From positions 10,131,509 to 10,195,508 of the forward strand of contig NC_063442.1 in assembly GCF_020379485.1 (NCBI RefSeq): DNA of 64,000 bases, given 5' to 3'. Of the stretch, positions 24,160-34,486 are shown one piece after another. Position numbers and translations under genes: made by a program. Positions within the stretch are counted from its first letter, which is position 1; every line of letters begins with the position of its first letter. This DNA is from Brassica napus (Eukaryota > Streptophyta > Magnoliopsida > Brassicales > Brassicaceae). The notes below the pieces were generated by a model. It did no database searches. It was not told where the DNA came from and saw nothing but the letters and a program-made list of their open reading frames with translations.

Positions 24160-25194
24160 GGCCCCGTTTGTTTCTCCATCTAGATGAGTCATTTGGATGA
24201 AGATGAGAGTTTTGTTTGTTTAGGCACTAAAAGTGAAATTCATTCAGATAGATCATCCGGATGACTTTTAGAAATTTAGGCTTAATTTTAAAGTCCATTC
24301 AGCTGAACCAATTTGGATCATTTGAATGGAGATGGTTCATTCAAAATGGTATAATATCTACTATGCCCCTAATGTAATTCACAAATTACAAACTTAAAAA
24401 TAATATCATTTTTGTCATATACGAAAACTGACAAAACTACAAAAACACGTTTTTCCGCGAAAACCTAAAAACTATTTTTTCAGCCAAAACCCCAAAACGC
24501 AATTTCCCGCCAAAATTGCAAAAACGTGTTTTCCCGCCAAAAATGCGTTTTTCCGCCAAAACCGCAAAACGCGTTTTCCCGACAATAATGAAAAATCTCA
24601 TTTTCTCGCCAAAACCAAAATTTTTATTTTCCCGCAAAAATCGCAAAAACGTGTTTCCCTCTGAAACTGCAAAAAACGTGTTTTCCCACCAAAAATGTCT
24701 TTTTCAGCCAAAACTGCAAAAACGTGTTTTCTCGCCAAAACCAAAAATTTGTATTTTTCCCGCCAAAACCGAAAAATCTTGTTTTCCCGCCAGAACCGAA
24801 AAATCTTGTTTTTCCACCAAAACCGAAAAATGTGTTTTCTCGCTAAAACCGAAAAATCTTTTTTTCCCGCCCAAACCGGAATAAAAAAATCGTTAATTTT
24901 GAAATAATTCTAATGTAAATATATTAAACTAAATAATTAAATGTAATATAGTTAAAATTAATATCAAACATATGATTAAACCAACACAAGGGTATTTTGG
25001 TAATTTGTATACTAAACTCATTTGAATGGAAATGAAAATAAAGAAACAAACATAAGATCCATTTAGATGATTCCTCTAGATGAGCCATGTGGATGGACAA
25101 ACAAACAATCACAAAAATGTGAATGGATCATCTGAATAGATCATACAAATGAATCATTTGGATGGAAATGACAAATGGTGAAACAAACAACCCC
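24160..25194. mobile_element. PIF/Harbinger-type MITE, 1035 bp, carrying an E2F-site-rich minisatellite
   Basis: The ends are GGCCCCGTTTGTTTC and, on the opposite strand, GGGGTTGTTTGTTTC, with long subterminal homology rich in GGATCATCTGAATGG-like words. The 3-base duplication TTA (24157-24159, 25195-25197) is the TWA target of PIF/Harbinger transposases. There is no transposase. The centre is a tandem array described separately. Confidence 0.8.
24440..24885 (+). repeat. Minisatellite, about 16 units of 20-28 bp, with TTTCCCGC boxes
   Basis: Units resemble ACGTGTTTTCCCGCCAAAAC followed by CGAAA. The exact word TTTCCCGC, the plant E2F consensus (TTTSSCGC), occurs at 24503, 24530, 24628, 24756, 24783 and 24863; the other units carry near matches such as TTTCTCGCC or TTTTCCGCC. 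The repeat keeps frames open on both strands, which explains the apparent proteins here. From memory, Brassica MITEs that amplified E2F binding sites have been described, and this looks like one. Confidence 0.8.
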
Positions 25195-25498
25195 TTACTA
25201 ATAATGTTTATAATGAACACTGAAGGTTAGGAGGAGCACAACACAAACCATAACATTCTAGGAAACTACGACGATAGTTTAAATGAGTTTCACTTATGTT
25301 AATGTACAAAACGCTCAAAATATTTTCATTTTATAAAAAGAGAGACTTATAATTCATACAAGCACCAAACAAAAAATCTAAAGGTTAAGAGCATAACACA
25401 ACAAAAACATTCATCAGGCTTCGAAAACCTACTATGACAACCTACTGCTAATGTGTTTGAGCTAAGTTGACCGACTGGAAAATCCAAGATAGATAATA

Positions 25499-28219
25499 TG
25501 ATAATGCTCAAATTAAACCTAGAGCTACTTTTACTCTCTCAAATAAGAAGTTCTGTTATATTGCTTAGGGGTCGAATCCACAGAGACTCTAATATTACAC
25601 AAAAGATATATTATTTTCGAAGTAAAGCTAGACAGAAATTAAATGATGTTAAACAGTAATGAATGAAGGTTGTTTGTAGGTTATCCAGTTGAGAGAAATA
25701 ACTAGATTCAGGTAAATTCTCAGGTATGATAGGTATGTAAACTTATTGAGTTATTAGGGATTTATTAAAAGACTTGTTCTTGAACTCAAATTTAGGTTAT
25801 AATCTATCAATTTTCGTATGTAGAGATTATCTGATGTCTAGACTTAGGACTTCAACTGTCGTAATTTAATCCTAAGGGAGTATTGATCGATGACTCTACT
25901 GGAACGTCGATCGATACTACTTCTAGCAAGCTTAAGCGAAACGGGTTTGATGTGTTCTCTAATCACCTAGACCAATTTTCGTATGCACCTAGCTTGTTAG
26001 ATCATCTATTTTTATTCAGGCAAAAGACCAAGATTTTGCTTATGCCAATCAATCCTAAGATCTAAGTTTAGGGTGATCAATCATATACTTAGTAGTAAGA
26101 ACAACTAGATGAAGAATTAGTTAAATCACTCTAACAACAATTCTTATTAGCAAACAATAAAGCAACATTTGAAGAACTCTGAATCTAACAATAAGACTAC
26201 TCAGACATATTCATAAGAAACATTATGATGGTCTGGATAATACTGCAATAGAATAAATGAAAAACAAAGCAAAGTAGAGAAACAGAGGGAGTTCAAGATC
26301 TTCTCTCAGATGATGTTAAGATCTCTCTCTCCAATCCTAAGATCTCTCTCTCTCTCTAGATATGAGGTGTGCCTCCCCAAACAAAGCGTAAAATAAGTCT
26401 CTGATATCACTCAAATTGCCCTAAGGAGTGATTTATACTCTCTCAAATAAGAAGTCGAGTTGTAGTACTTAGGGATCGAATTCACATGGAGCTAAGGAAC
26501 CAAATAAATCTAATCAGTTTGATTAAGCTAGGCTAATAGGTTTAAAGCAGTAAATGAAGATATGCAAAGCAGTAAACAGTAAACAAGTTGAACAAGACAA
26601 TTGTTCAGCTTGGCAAAGAGTTGTTTGATGGAAGGATGGTTATTAAACTTAGGGTTTCATTCAGGTTATTAGAACTCTAAACTATAGATGCTAAGGACTG
26701 ATTCTAGAACTCGATATCTAATGCAAAAGACAACCAGCTCTTGTTGTGAGTCTAATCTATTGACTAAGTTCAGTGTTTCAGCTCTCGCATGTTAACACAG
26801 ATCGAGCGTCGAACGATGCTATGGTATGAGCGTCGATCGATGCTACGAATTGAGTGTCGATCGATGCTATGGTATAAGCGTCGATCGATACTGCCTTAGG
26901 CAAGCGTTATCGATCTGATCGATTATGTTCAACTAGATTCCTAGACCAACTCTCATATGCGCCTAGGTATCTAATCCAACAGGATTCATCTCGTGCCTCT
27001 CAATTGTCATATGATTCTAGGTTTAAGCAATTAGTCACACTCTCGTGGTTTTCCAACTACTCTAGATCCTAGTATTACAAGCTATCCTGATGTAGATATC
27101 TTTTGATATCCTAACAATCATATAATTCATAAATTCATTCAAAACCCTAAAAATTCTTAAACCTAGCTGGTGGATCTACTCATGCATGATGTTTGTCACA
27201 TAATTCATCGATGAATAACATAAAATATAAATAAAACCAAAACAATGGAGTTACAAGAGGACTCTGAAGGAGTTCCTCTCTTCTCTCCTAATCTAGAACT
27301 ATGAATAATATAAAGCTTAGATAGCGTAGCCGTCAACAATGGCTTATAAATATCATAAATAAGGTTTTTGGTCGTCCAAGGGTATTCTTGTAATTTGTGG
27401 TTGCTTCTGGGCTTCAATCGGTCATAAAATATGCTCAGCCCATATTCTGACATCACTGTCGACCGACACCAATGTTGTTACATCGATCGACAGTCTTTCA
27501 TCTCCTCGACAGCTTCCTCTCGCGAGGCAGACTGACTACTCTTCAGTAAAACAGGCATAACTTCTGCTAGAGAATGCTGATTGACCTCAAACCGATGGAA
27601 TAGGAAAACTAACTCAAAGATCTATCTTGTGCCAAAAGATGAGCTCAATCTAACGGTCGGAAGATCTCCATCCATAGCTAGATATCTGACGCGTCTGTTC
27701 AGCTCTGCACTCAAAAAGCTCCAAAATCACTATATTTCTCCAGAACGTACATGAACCTGTAAATAATCTAAATAGACTCTATATAGTATTAAATTTTTAT
27801 TAAAACAATTATAGACCATGGCTGAAAGTGGGTAAAATCTATGGTCTATCAGTCTCTCTCTAAAAACAATAGAAAACCCTAATAAATAGTCTAACATGCA
27901 GTCATGGACTTATGGTGTCATTCTTGAAACATCTGGGCAAAACTTGTAATTTGCTTAAATCATCATTAAACTCGTGGATTGTTGTAGTGTCGATCGACAC
28001 TTCTAGTGCTTCGTAGATTGATGCTTCTTTTGATAATCGACTCCGACTTCAAGTTTTCAGTAGAGCTTTCCTCAAAGCTCCAAAATGATCCAAAAGCTCC
28101 AATTGTTTCCAACAAGTACATGACCCTGTAAAAGACTCTAAAAATACTCTGAATGCATATAAAACTCTCAAAACATACTTACATCATGTGTGAAAACAGG
28201 TAAATTCCATGACATATCA
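25499..28219. mobile_element. Solo LTR (outer), interrupted by a related solo LTR
   Basis: It starts TGATAATGCTCAAATT and ends CATGACATATCA, with target duplication TAATA at 25494-25498 and 28220-28224. About 1.27 kb belongs to this element; the remainder is the inner insertion at 26402-27851. It carries a GGGGTCGAATCCACAGAGAC motif and CGATCGA words seen in large plant gypsy LTRs. With TG..CA ends, a 5-base duplication and no internal domains, a solo LTR from LTR-LTR recombination is the simplest reading. Confidence 0.75.
26402..27851. mobile_element. Solo LTR (inner), 1450 bp, nested in a relative
   Basis: It starts TGATATCACTCAAATTGCCC and ends TGGTCTATCA. The target duplication GTCTC is at 26397-26401 and 27852-27856. 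The start, the CTCTCTCAAATAAGAAGT segment and the end region (AGCTCCAAAATCA, then TACATGAACCTGTAA) match the outer element, so both come from one LTR family. It contains several copies of a GCGTCGATCGATGCTA-like word at about 26800-26895. Confidence 0.8.
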
Positions 28220-28224
28220 TAATA

Positions 28225-29100
28225 CATACAAGAAGCCAATAAAAAAAAGAGATTATGACACCGTTAAGAATGATCACTGTGGGTTAAAATCAGACACAAA
28301 ACAGAAACATTCAAGATTCAAAGAAAGTCACAACCTGTAGGAAAGTCTCGCCAAAGTAGATCTACAAGAGACTCAACATACATCAATTTCATAAAATAAA
28401 AGACTGTATAATATGTACAAGCACCAAACTGAAGATATTAGAATTGTCAAACACTATAAACACAAAATGTAATGTTACAATATTAAACAATTAATCTACC
28501 CGTTCATCAATTAATATGTTAGCAATCAGTTCCTAGAATCTCACCAGATTTGAAGCCAATAACAGAAATGTTGTTTTAATTATAAAATGGAGCTAAAATC
28601 CTTATTTCCAATTTATTGACCTATACATATATATCACTTAACTTAGTTTGTAAGTTTTCATTTGTAACCAAGTCAATTTATGGGGAAAAGGTCAAGAGAA
28701 GCATATCCTTACAAATGATGGGAGTTTAGGGCAACATTACATATCACTGCTACAAATATAGAAACAACGGTGTGACACATGCTACTACTACAATCAAACG
28801 ATGAAACTTTTTTACATAATTGCAATTTTACTGTCTCCGTTAACTATTTAAAATTTCATAATGAAGCAAACAAGTGAATTTTAACTTTAGTGTCTATTTT
28901 AAGTAAGCATGCGGATTACAAGTTTGAAATTACAGGTTAATAGTGAGGAACCTTGGACAAATGCAAAAACTCACAACACCATTATACATATAAACAATGT
29001 ATTTAAATATGCTGACAACCTTCACAATACATTTTAAAACTAAACCAAAGCAACATCATCATGTCTAAAACAGATGAGTTTAATATTACTTCACTTCGTA
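28225..29100. other. AT-rich spacer, nothing recognised
   Basis: No gene or terminal repeat was seen between the nested LTRs and the GTACAACT-rich repeat block. Confidence 0.35.
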
Positions 29101-29104
29101 AGTT

Positions 29105-30235
29105 TAACCACACTATTTTCATGTCTATACTTTTAATGTTTTTTCACTTGTTTAGCCACACTATTTTAGAAAAAACATACACCAAACATATTTTTACAAA
29201 ATTTATGATTCCAAATATGTTTATCCATAGTATAGACACGTAAATAAGTGGTACAACTGATACAATTACATTTTGCGTATGGTACAATTACGTTTTTCAA
29301 TTTCACAGTCAAAATAAACTACGTTTAACTTGGTACAACTCAAAAATGATACAACTACGTATTATTAAATGAACTTAGTTGTACCAGTTATACCTATTTT
29401 TTTCTTCGTTGTACTAGTTGTACCAATTAGACCGGTCATTATAATCCATTTTCTTCTAATTTTGGACCTTATAGGCTTTCATTCTCTTGATGAAAGTATA
29501 TTTAATGATAACCTTATTGAAAATCTTGATACCATATGATCCTCAACTTGTATTTTGTACTGGTAGAAACACAAGCATCAACAAAACAATAAACAAGGTC
29601 TACCCATTAGTATACTGGCACAACTTTTTCATTATATAAATTTTAAAAATCTATTTGTTTTTAACATAAAAAAAAATCAACTGGCCAAATTGGTAGGTGT
29701 TTAAAATGATCTCTCCTAACTATTTTATTTTTTTATAAATGTTTGGAAATTATTACACCATCACATAAGTCTTTATATTTTACCTTATATTTTAAAGGTT
29801 TCTTTACTTGTTTGTCCATTATCTTTTTGAAAAACATACACTTGATGTATTTTAACAAAATGAATGATTTCATAATTTGTGATACTAATTAAGTAAACAT
29901 ATATCAGCAGTATAACTCATGTATATTTATTTATTATGTGGTACAACTAAATCTTTCAATTTCAATGTCAGGATACTATTATATACAAACTTATACAACC
30001 CAAAAACTGGTACAACTTTGTACACAAATTGTACAACTCAAAAATTGGTACATCTATGAGTTATCACGCTTGATTTGTTTATCATGTTTTAAACATGATA
30101 GTAAAAATGTAGAATTAGTATAACCAATAAAAATGTACAACTAATATAACTAATAATATTGTACAACATGTTCAACTATAAAATTAGTACAACTGTACAA
30201 TTAGTGTAATCGTACAACTAGTATAACTCATAAAA
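29105..30235. repeat. Two-copy repeat block rich in GTACAACT words
   Basis: A segment with TTTCACTTGTTTAGCCACAC followed by AAAAACATACACCAAACAT (about 29138-29205) recurs diverged at about 29800-29870. Both copies are followed by AAGTGGTACAACT-type stretches and a TTTTTCAATTTCACAGTC segment. From 29930 to 30235 the word GTACAACT/TACAACTA is repeated many times. It looks like a tandem duplication of an uncharacterised repeat of about 660 bp; no coding is apparent. Confidence 0.5.
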
Positions 30236-30604
30236 TTAATTTTAAATATTTTAAAAGTAAAAATGGGTCTCGACCAAGTTTTTGGGTATGTGAATCGGAA
30301 TCCAAAATTTGTCTGATTGGTTGGTCAAGTTGTACTTTATAGGTTTTATAGACTTTTTGTCCATTTTTTTAAAATTTAATTTAATATATATATATATAAT
30401 CCTTTATTTTTAGACCTTTAATCTTGAACGGGGAAAGCTAATTATACATGTATTTTCCATATATAGAATGTTCAAATTCCTTAGTTTTAAGAAAACATCA
30501 ACCCGTTGATCTAAATACTAAAAGTATCCGTTTACTAAAAATTACGTGGTTACTAATCATTCACCATCCCAAAAGTAACGATTTGAAACACATCTATTAT
30601 CTAC

Positions 30605-30612
30605 TATATAAG
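30605..30612 (+). promoter_or_regulatory. TATA box of RALF copy 1
   Basis: TATATAAG lies 160 bases before the RALF ATG; the same word occurs at 33379-33386 before copy 2. Confidence 0.5.
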
Positions 30613-30771
30613 CACCAATAACCTCTTCTTCATAACCGAACAGAGCCGATACCAAATACAATTAAATATATAAATACAAAATAATTGAGCTCCTAATCGG
30701 GGTTACTTTTATAAAATATTTATTTATTTAATTTGTTTGGAAAATAGAAATAAATAATAATTAATAATAAT

Positions 30772-31011
30772 ATGGGGATGTCTGAAAGTATCAAGGTTAT
30801 TGTCTCTCTCTTTCTTGTGGTGTTATTGGCTCTTGCAGCAACCCAGACAGAGTCAAGATACATAAATTATCATGCCCTTCATGGAGATCACAGTTTAATT
30901 TGTGATAAAGCGCACCCAAACACCTGCAAGAAGGAAGAAGCCAATCCTTATACTAGAGGATGCGAGACAATCGATCGTTGTCGTGGTCAATCTCTAGGCC
31001 CAAAAATGTGA
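30772..31011 (+). CDS. RALFL8/9: Rapid alkalinization factor (RALF)-like peptide precursor, copy 1
   Basis: This is a single-exon, 79-residue secreted precursor. Residues 1-28 form a signal peptide (hydrophobic core VIVSLFLVVLLALAA). The mature part opens with RYINY (29-33), the YISY-type motif that binds FERONIA-family receptor kinases, and has four Cys at 44, 52, 64 and 70 in the RALF spacing, with NPYTRGC at 58-64. No dibasic S1P cleavage site precedes the mature part, as in short RALFs. It resembles Arabidopsis RALFL8/RALFL9 (At1g61563/At1g61566), which lie next to MLO6 there as here. The start is the first ATG (ATGGGGATG). The encoded protein is identical to copy 2; the two coding sequences differ by two synonymous changes that I could see. 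Confidence 0.93.
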   Translation: MGMSESIKVIVSLFLVVLLALAATQTESRYINYHALHGDHSLICDKAHPNTCKKEEANPYTRGCETIDRCRGQSLGPKM

Positions 31012-31204
31012 ATCGACCAAGTAGAGTACACCACCCTTGGTTAATTTTACAAATGATATCTCCATATTAATATCAGATGATTAATTTCATTCATTATTTA
31101 TTTATAATCTGTATTGGTTTGTAACTGATTGTTACCCTATCATTTATGATATAAAACAAATATATTTATGTTATCTTTTTATTTTTGAATATATGTTTAA
31201 TTTA

Positions 31205-31728
31205 TTCAAAAGAAAACAAACTTTTTTACCCAAGTGCCACTAAGTTTTGTAAACAATTATTCACAAGCTTAAACCAGCTGCGTTCTTGAACTCTCTCGTT
31301 TGATAAAAGGAGAGACACTGATTGCCGAACAAGTTTCTCCAAAGATTTGGCAAGAGATGTCACTGTCGTAAGAGCTGCTCCTTGTCTTCTATCGTTACGT
31401 TCTTTCCATAGTACATGAACTGAAGCTTGTAATACATACCGTGTGAGAAAACGTTGGAGAAAACTGTGTCTTTTATCTAAGGAACATAATCCTCCTGTTT
31501 TCTGATATTCTCCCATGTTCTTTTAGTACTGAAAACTGGTTTGTATATTTCCTCCTTGTATTTCCAGTGAGATTGATCCTCCACAACTGAAATTTATCCC
31601 TTTAAGCATCTATAAGTGTTTCCACCTCATTAAAAGGATCAACTCGATGCCTTCGTCTTCTTCGATTAGCAACAGCCTTTGCGACAGTGAATTTTAAAAG
31701 AATTCCTATGTAAAGCTATTCCCGCGCC
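31205..31728 (-). pseudogene. LINE C-terminal tail within duplication copy 1
   Basis: Minus-strand sequence reads RYVLQASVHVLWKERNDRRQ, typical of the last part of plant LINE reverse-transcriptase proteins, then loses frame. The segment is cut at the duplication boundary at 31728. Confidence 0.7.
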
Positions 31729-32299
31729 ATTGGAATTTAAAGAATTTGGATATAGTTTAATTGTTGATTTTAAATGATATCTCAATTATTTGGGCGATTG
31801 TAACTATTTATTGTTGTTTTGAATATTTTTATATATATATATATTAAAATATTATTTATTTATTTTAAAATTAGTTAAATAAAAACTTATACCCCCAGTT
31901 AAATAAAAAACTAGCTCTACCACTGATTGAACCTTGCAAGCCAGATATGTGTTGGATCTTTTTCCGGATATAGCTTCTATCTGAACATCAGTCATGTCAT
32001 CTTTCTCATCGTTAGGGGTATATTTAGAAAGAGAAAAATGAAATATAGGGCTTGGACCCCCATTTTTAAAGGCCCACTTTTAAAAGGTTATGTAGTTAAT
32101 TTTTTTAAAAACATTTTACCATTTCATGTAAAGGAAAGAAGTGCAAACCAAAAATGAAAAAATGATAATAATAATAAAACATAACTAAAGTAGGAGCTAC
32201 AATTAACATAAAAAAGAAAAAATATTATATTTACATAGACTTTTTAACTTTGTCTTTTCCTCTTTCTCCATGACTCTTAAGCTTTTTCTCGTCTGTAAT
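31729..32299. other. Spacer between RALF copies
   Basis: AT-rich sequence with no gene recognised. A 76-codon frame at 31927-32157 has no domain and is probably chance. A segment with GGACCCCCATTTTTAAAGGC (near 32053) recurs in shortened form just right of the hAT element (near 33110). The hAT element may therefore have jumped into an older repeat. Confidence 0.35.
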
Positions 32300-32307
32300 A
32301 TTTGGGT

Positions 32308-33101
32308 TAGGCATGGGCATTCGAGGTCCCAATCGGGTTTCGGTTTTGTCCAATCAGGTCTCGGGTTTTCGGGTTTATCAAAATCAGTCTCATTTGGGTT
32401 ATACAAAAATTCGGTTCGGGACCGGTTCGGGTTCTTTGGGGTTCGGGTCGGGGTTAGTAAATCTTCAAAGAACCGGTACAACCCGTTGTACTTTCGGGTT
32501 CGAGTCCCAATCGGTTCTTTGGTTTAAAAGTACATAATTTGTATTTACTTTGTAATCAAAACATAAGTAAAATCAGTTCTTCGGTTTTAAAATACATGAT
32601 TTATATCTATTTTGTAACCAAAACATAAGTTAAATCGATTCAAAAATAAGAAAAGAACATCAAACGCGATCATTCAAAATTAAACGAAAGGTAATGATAG
32701 AAAGAAAACCAAATAAAATAAAGCATAAAACAAAAACTAAGTTCTCATGAAATGAAAAATATTATTCAATGAAAACAAAACCAAAATCTAAAAACTTCAA
32801 GCTTCAACCACCAACTTCAACCATCAACATTAATGTAATAGATAATTACTTTAGATGTTCAATAATTTCTTAGTGTGTTCTGAATACATATTAGGAATTA
32901 AGATCATGTTTGATACAAGCTATTTTGGGAGATTTTGAATTTTTTGGGTTCTATCGAGTATCCATATAGGTTCAGGTTCGGTTCGGATAACACTCATAAC
33001 CCAAAATACCACAAAACAAGATCCAATCGGTATTTACGTCGTGTCGGATCGGTTCGGATTCATTTTTATCGAATCGGGTTCGATTTATTTGCCCAGCTCT
33101 A
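32308..33101. mobile_element. Non-autonomous hAT-type element, 794 bp, with 8 bp TSD
   Basis: It begins TAGGCATGGGC and ends GCCCAGCTCTA (reverse complement TAGAGCTGGGC). The 8-base duplication ATTTGGGT is exact at 32300-32307 and 33102-33109. Subterminal regions are rich in CGGGTTCGG/CGGTTCGGG words. The termini match the element at 1744 and the end at 39692, defining one family in the window. There is no transposase. Confidence 0.87.
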
Positions 33102-33199
33102 ATTTGGGTAGGCCCCCATTTTTTCTTGCTTATGGCCTCATTTATTGCCGAGATCCCCCTACTCACCGCCTTCCGGAACGCCTTTAAAAGTTGTTTTGC

Positions 33200-34486
33200 G
33201 ACCTTTAATCTTGAACAAGGAAAGCAAATTATATCTGTCATTGCTAAAGATCCCTTAATTTTAAGAAAACGTCAACCAGCTGATCTATATACTAAAAGTA
33301 TCTGTTTACTAAAAATTACATGTTTACTAATTAATCACCATCCCAAAAATAACTATTTGAAGTACATCCATTATCTTCTATATAAGTACCAATAACCTCT
33401 TCTTCAAAACCAAACAGAGCCGATACCAAATACAATTAAATATATAAACACAAAATAATTGAGCTCCTAGTCGGGGTTTCTCTTATAAACTATTTATTTA
33501 TTTAATTTGTTTGGAAAATAAAAATAAATAGTATGGGGATGTCTGAAAGTATCAAGGTTATTGTCTCTCTCTTTCTTGTGGTGTTATTGGCTCTTGCAGC
33601 AACCCAGACAGAGTCAAGATACATAAATTATCATGCCCTTCATGGAGATCACAGTTTGATTTGTGATAAAGCGCACCCAAACACCTGCAAGAAGGAAGAA
33701 GCCAATCCTTATACCAGAGGATGCGAGACAATCGATCGTTGTCGTGGTCAATCTCTAGGCCCAAAAATGTGAATCGACCAAGTAGCGTACCACCCTTGGT
33801 TAATTTTACAAATGATATCTCCATATTAATATCAGATGATTAATTTCATTCATTATTTATTTATAATCTGTATTGGTTTGTAACTGATTGTTACCCTATC
33901 ATTTATGATATAAAACAAATATATTTATGTTATCTTTTTATTTTTAAATATATGTTTAATTTATTCAAAAGAAAACAGACTTTTTAACCCAAGTGCCACT
34001 AAGTTTTGTAAAAAATTATCCACAAGCTTAAACCAGCTGCGTTCTTGAAATCTCTCGTTTGATAAAAGGAGAGACACCGATTGCGAACCAGTTTCTCCAA
34101 AGATTTGGCAAGAGATGTCACTGTCGTAAGAGCTGCTCCTTGTCTTCTATCGTTACGTTCTTTCCATAGTACATGAACTGAAGCTTATAATACATACCGT
34201 GTGAGAAAACGTTGGAGAAAACTGTGTCTTTTATCTAAGGAACATAATCGTCCTGTTTTCTGATATTCTCCCATGTTCTTTTAGTACTGAAAACTGGTTT
34301 GTATTTTTCCTCCTTGTAATTCCAGAGAGATTGATCCCCCACAACTGAAATTTATCCCTTTGGTCATCTATAAGTGTTTCCACCTCATTAAAACGATCCA
34401 CTCGATGCCTTCGTCATCTTTGATTAGGAACAGCCATTGCGACAGTGGATTTTAAAGGAATTACCATGTCAATACATTCCCACGCC
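33200..34486. repeat. Tandem duplication, copy 2 (RALF gene plus LINE 3' end)
   Basis: Partner of 30413-31728 in direct orientation, offset by about 2.76-2.79 kb. Only small indels and scattered substitutions are seen. The LINE tail here runs on into the longer LINE relic to the right. Confidence 0.85.
33533..33772 (+). CDS. RALFL8/9: Rapid alkalinization factor (RALF)-like peptide precursor, copy 2
   Basis: The encoded 79-residue precursor is identical to copy 1: signal peptide, RYINY motif, four Cys at 44, 52, 64 and 70, and a basic, Pro-ending C-terminus. The visible nucleotide changes are TTA to TTG (Leu42) and ACT to ACC (Thr61), both silent. The promoter TATATAAG (33379-33386) and AT-rich leader are conserved, so both copies could be expressed. 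Secreted RALF peptides act in the apoplast on receptor kinases and wall leucine-rich-repeat extensins, raising external pH. Protein identity with drifting flanks implies either very recent duplication or constraint. Confidence 0.93.
   Translation: MGMSESIKVIVSLFLVVLLALAATQTESRYINYHALHGDHSLICDKAHPNTCKKEEANPYTRGCETIDRCRGQSLGPKM

Larger units (their letters stand above)
30413..31728. repeat. Tandem duplication, copy 1 (RALF gene plus LINE 3' end)
   Basis: This matches copy 2 at 33200-34486 almost base for base across the promoter, the RALF coding region, the 3' flank and a minus-strand LINE tail. Similarity begins at GACCTTTAATCTTGAAC and ends inside the LINE sequence at CCCGCGCC. The LINE continues beyond the block only at copy 2, so copy 1 is probably the derived copy. 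Confidence 0.85.

Noticed and set aside
24437..24907. Long frames on both strands encoding Lys/Phe/Pro repeats
   Set aside because: They follow from the tandem minisatellite inside a MITE; frames are open on both strands and no protein family is matched.
27205..27456. 83-codon minus-strand frame
   Set aside because: It lies inside a solo LTR and shows no domain.
32203..32537. Overlapping frames with Gly/Arg or Pro/Asn repeats
   Set aside because: They arise from the CGGGTTCGG-rich arm of a non-autonomous hAT element.
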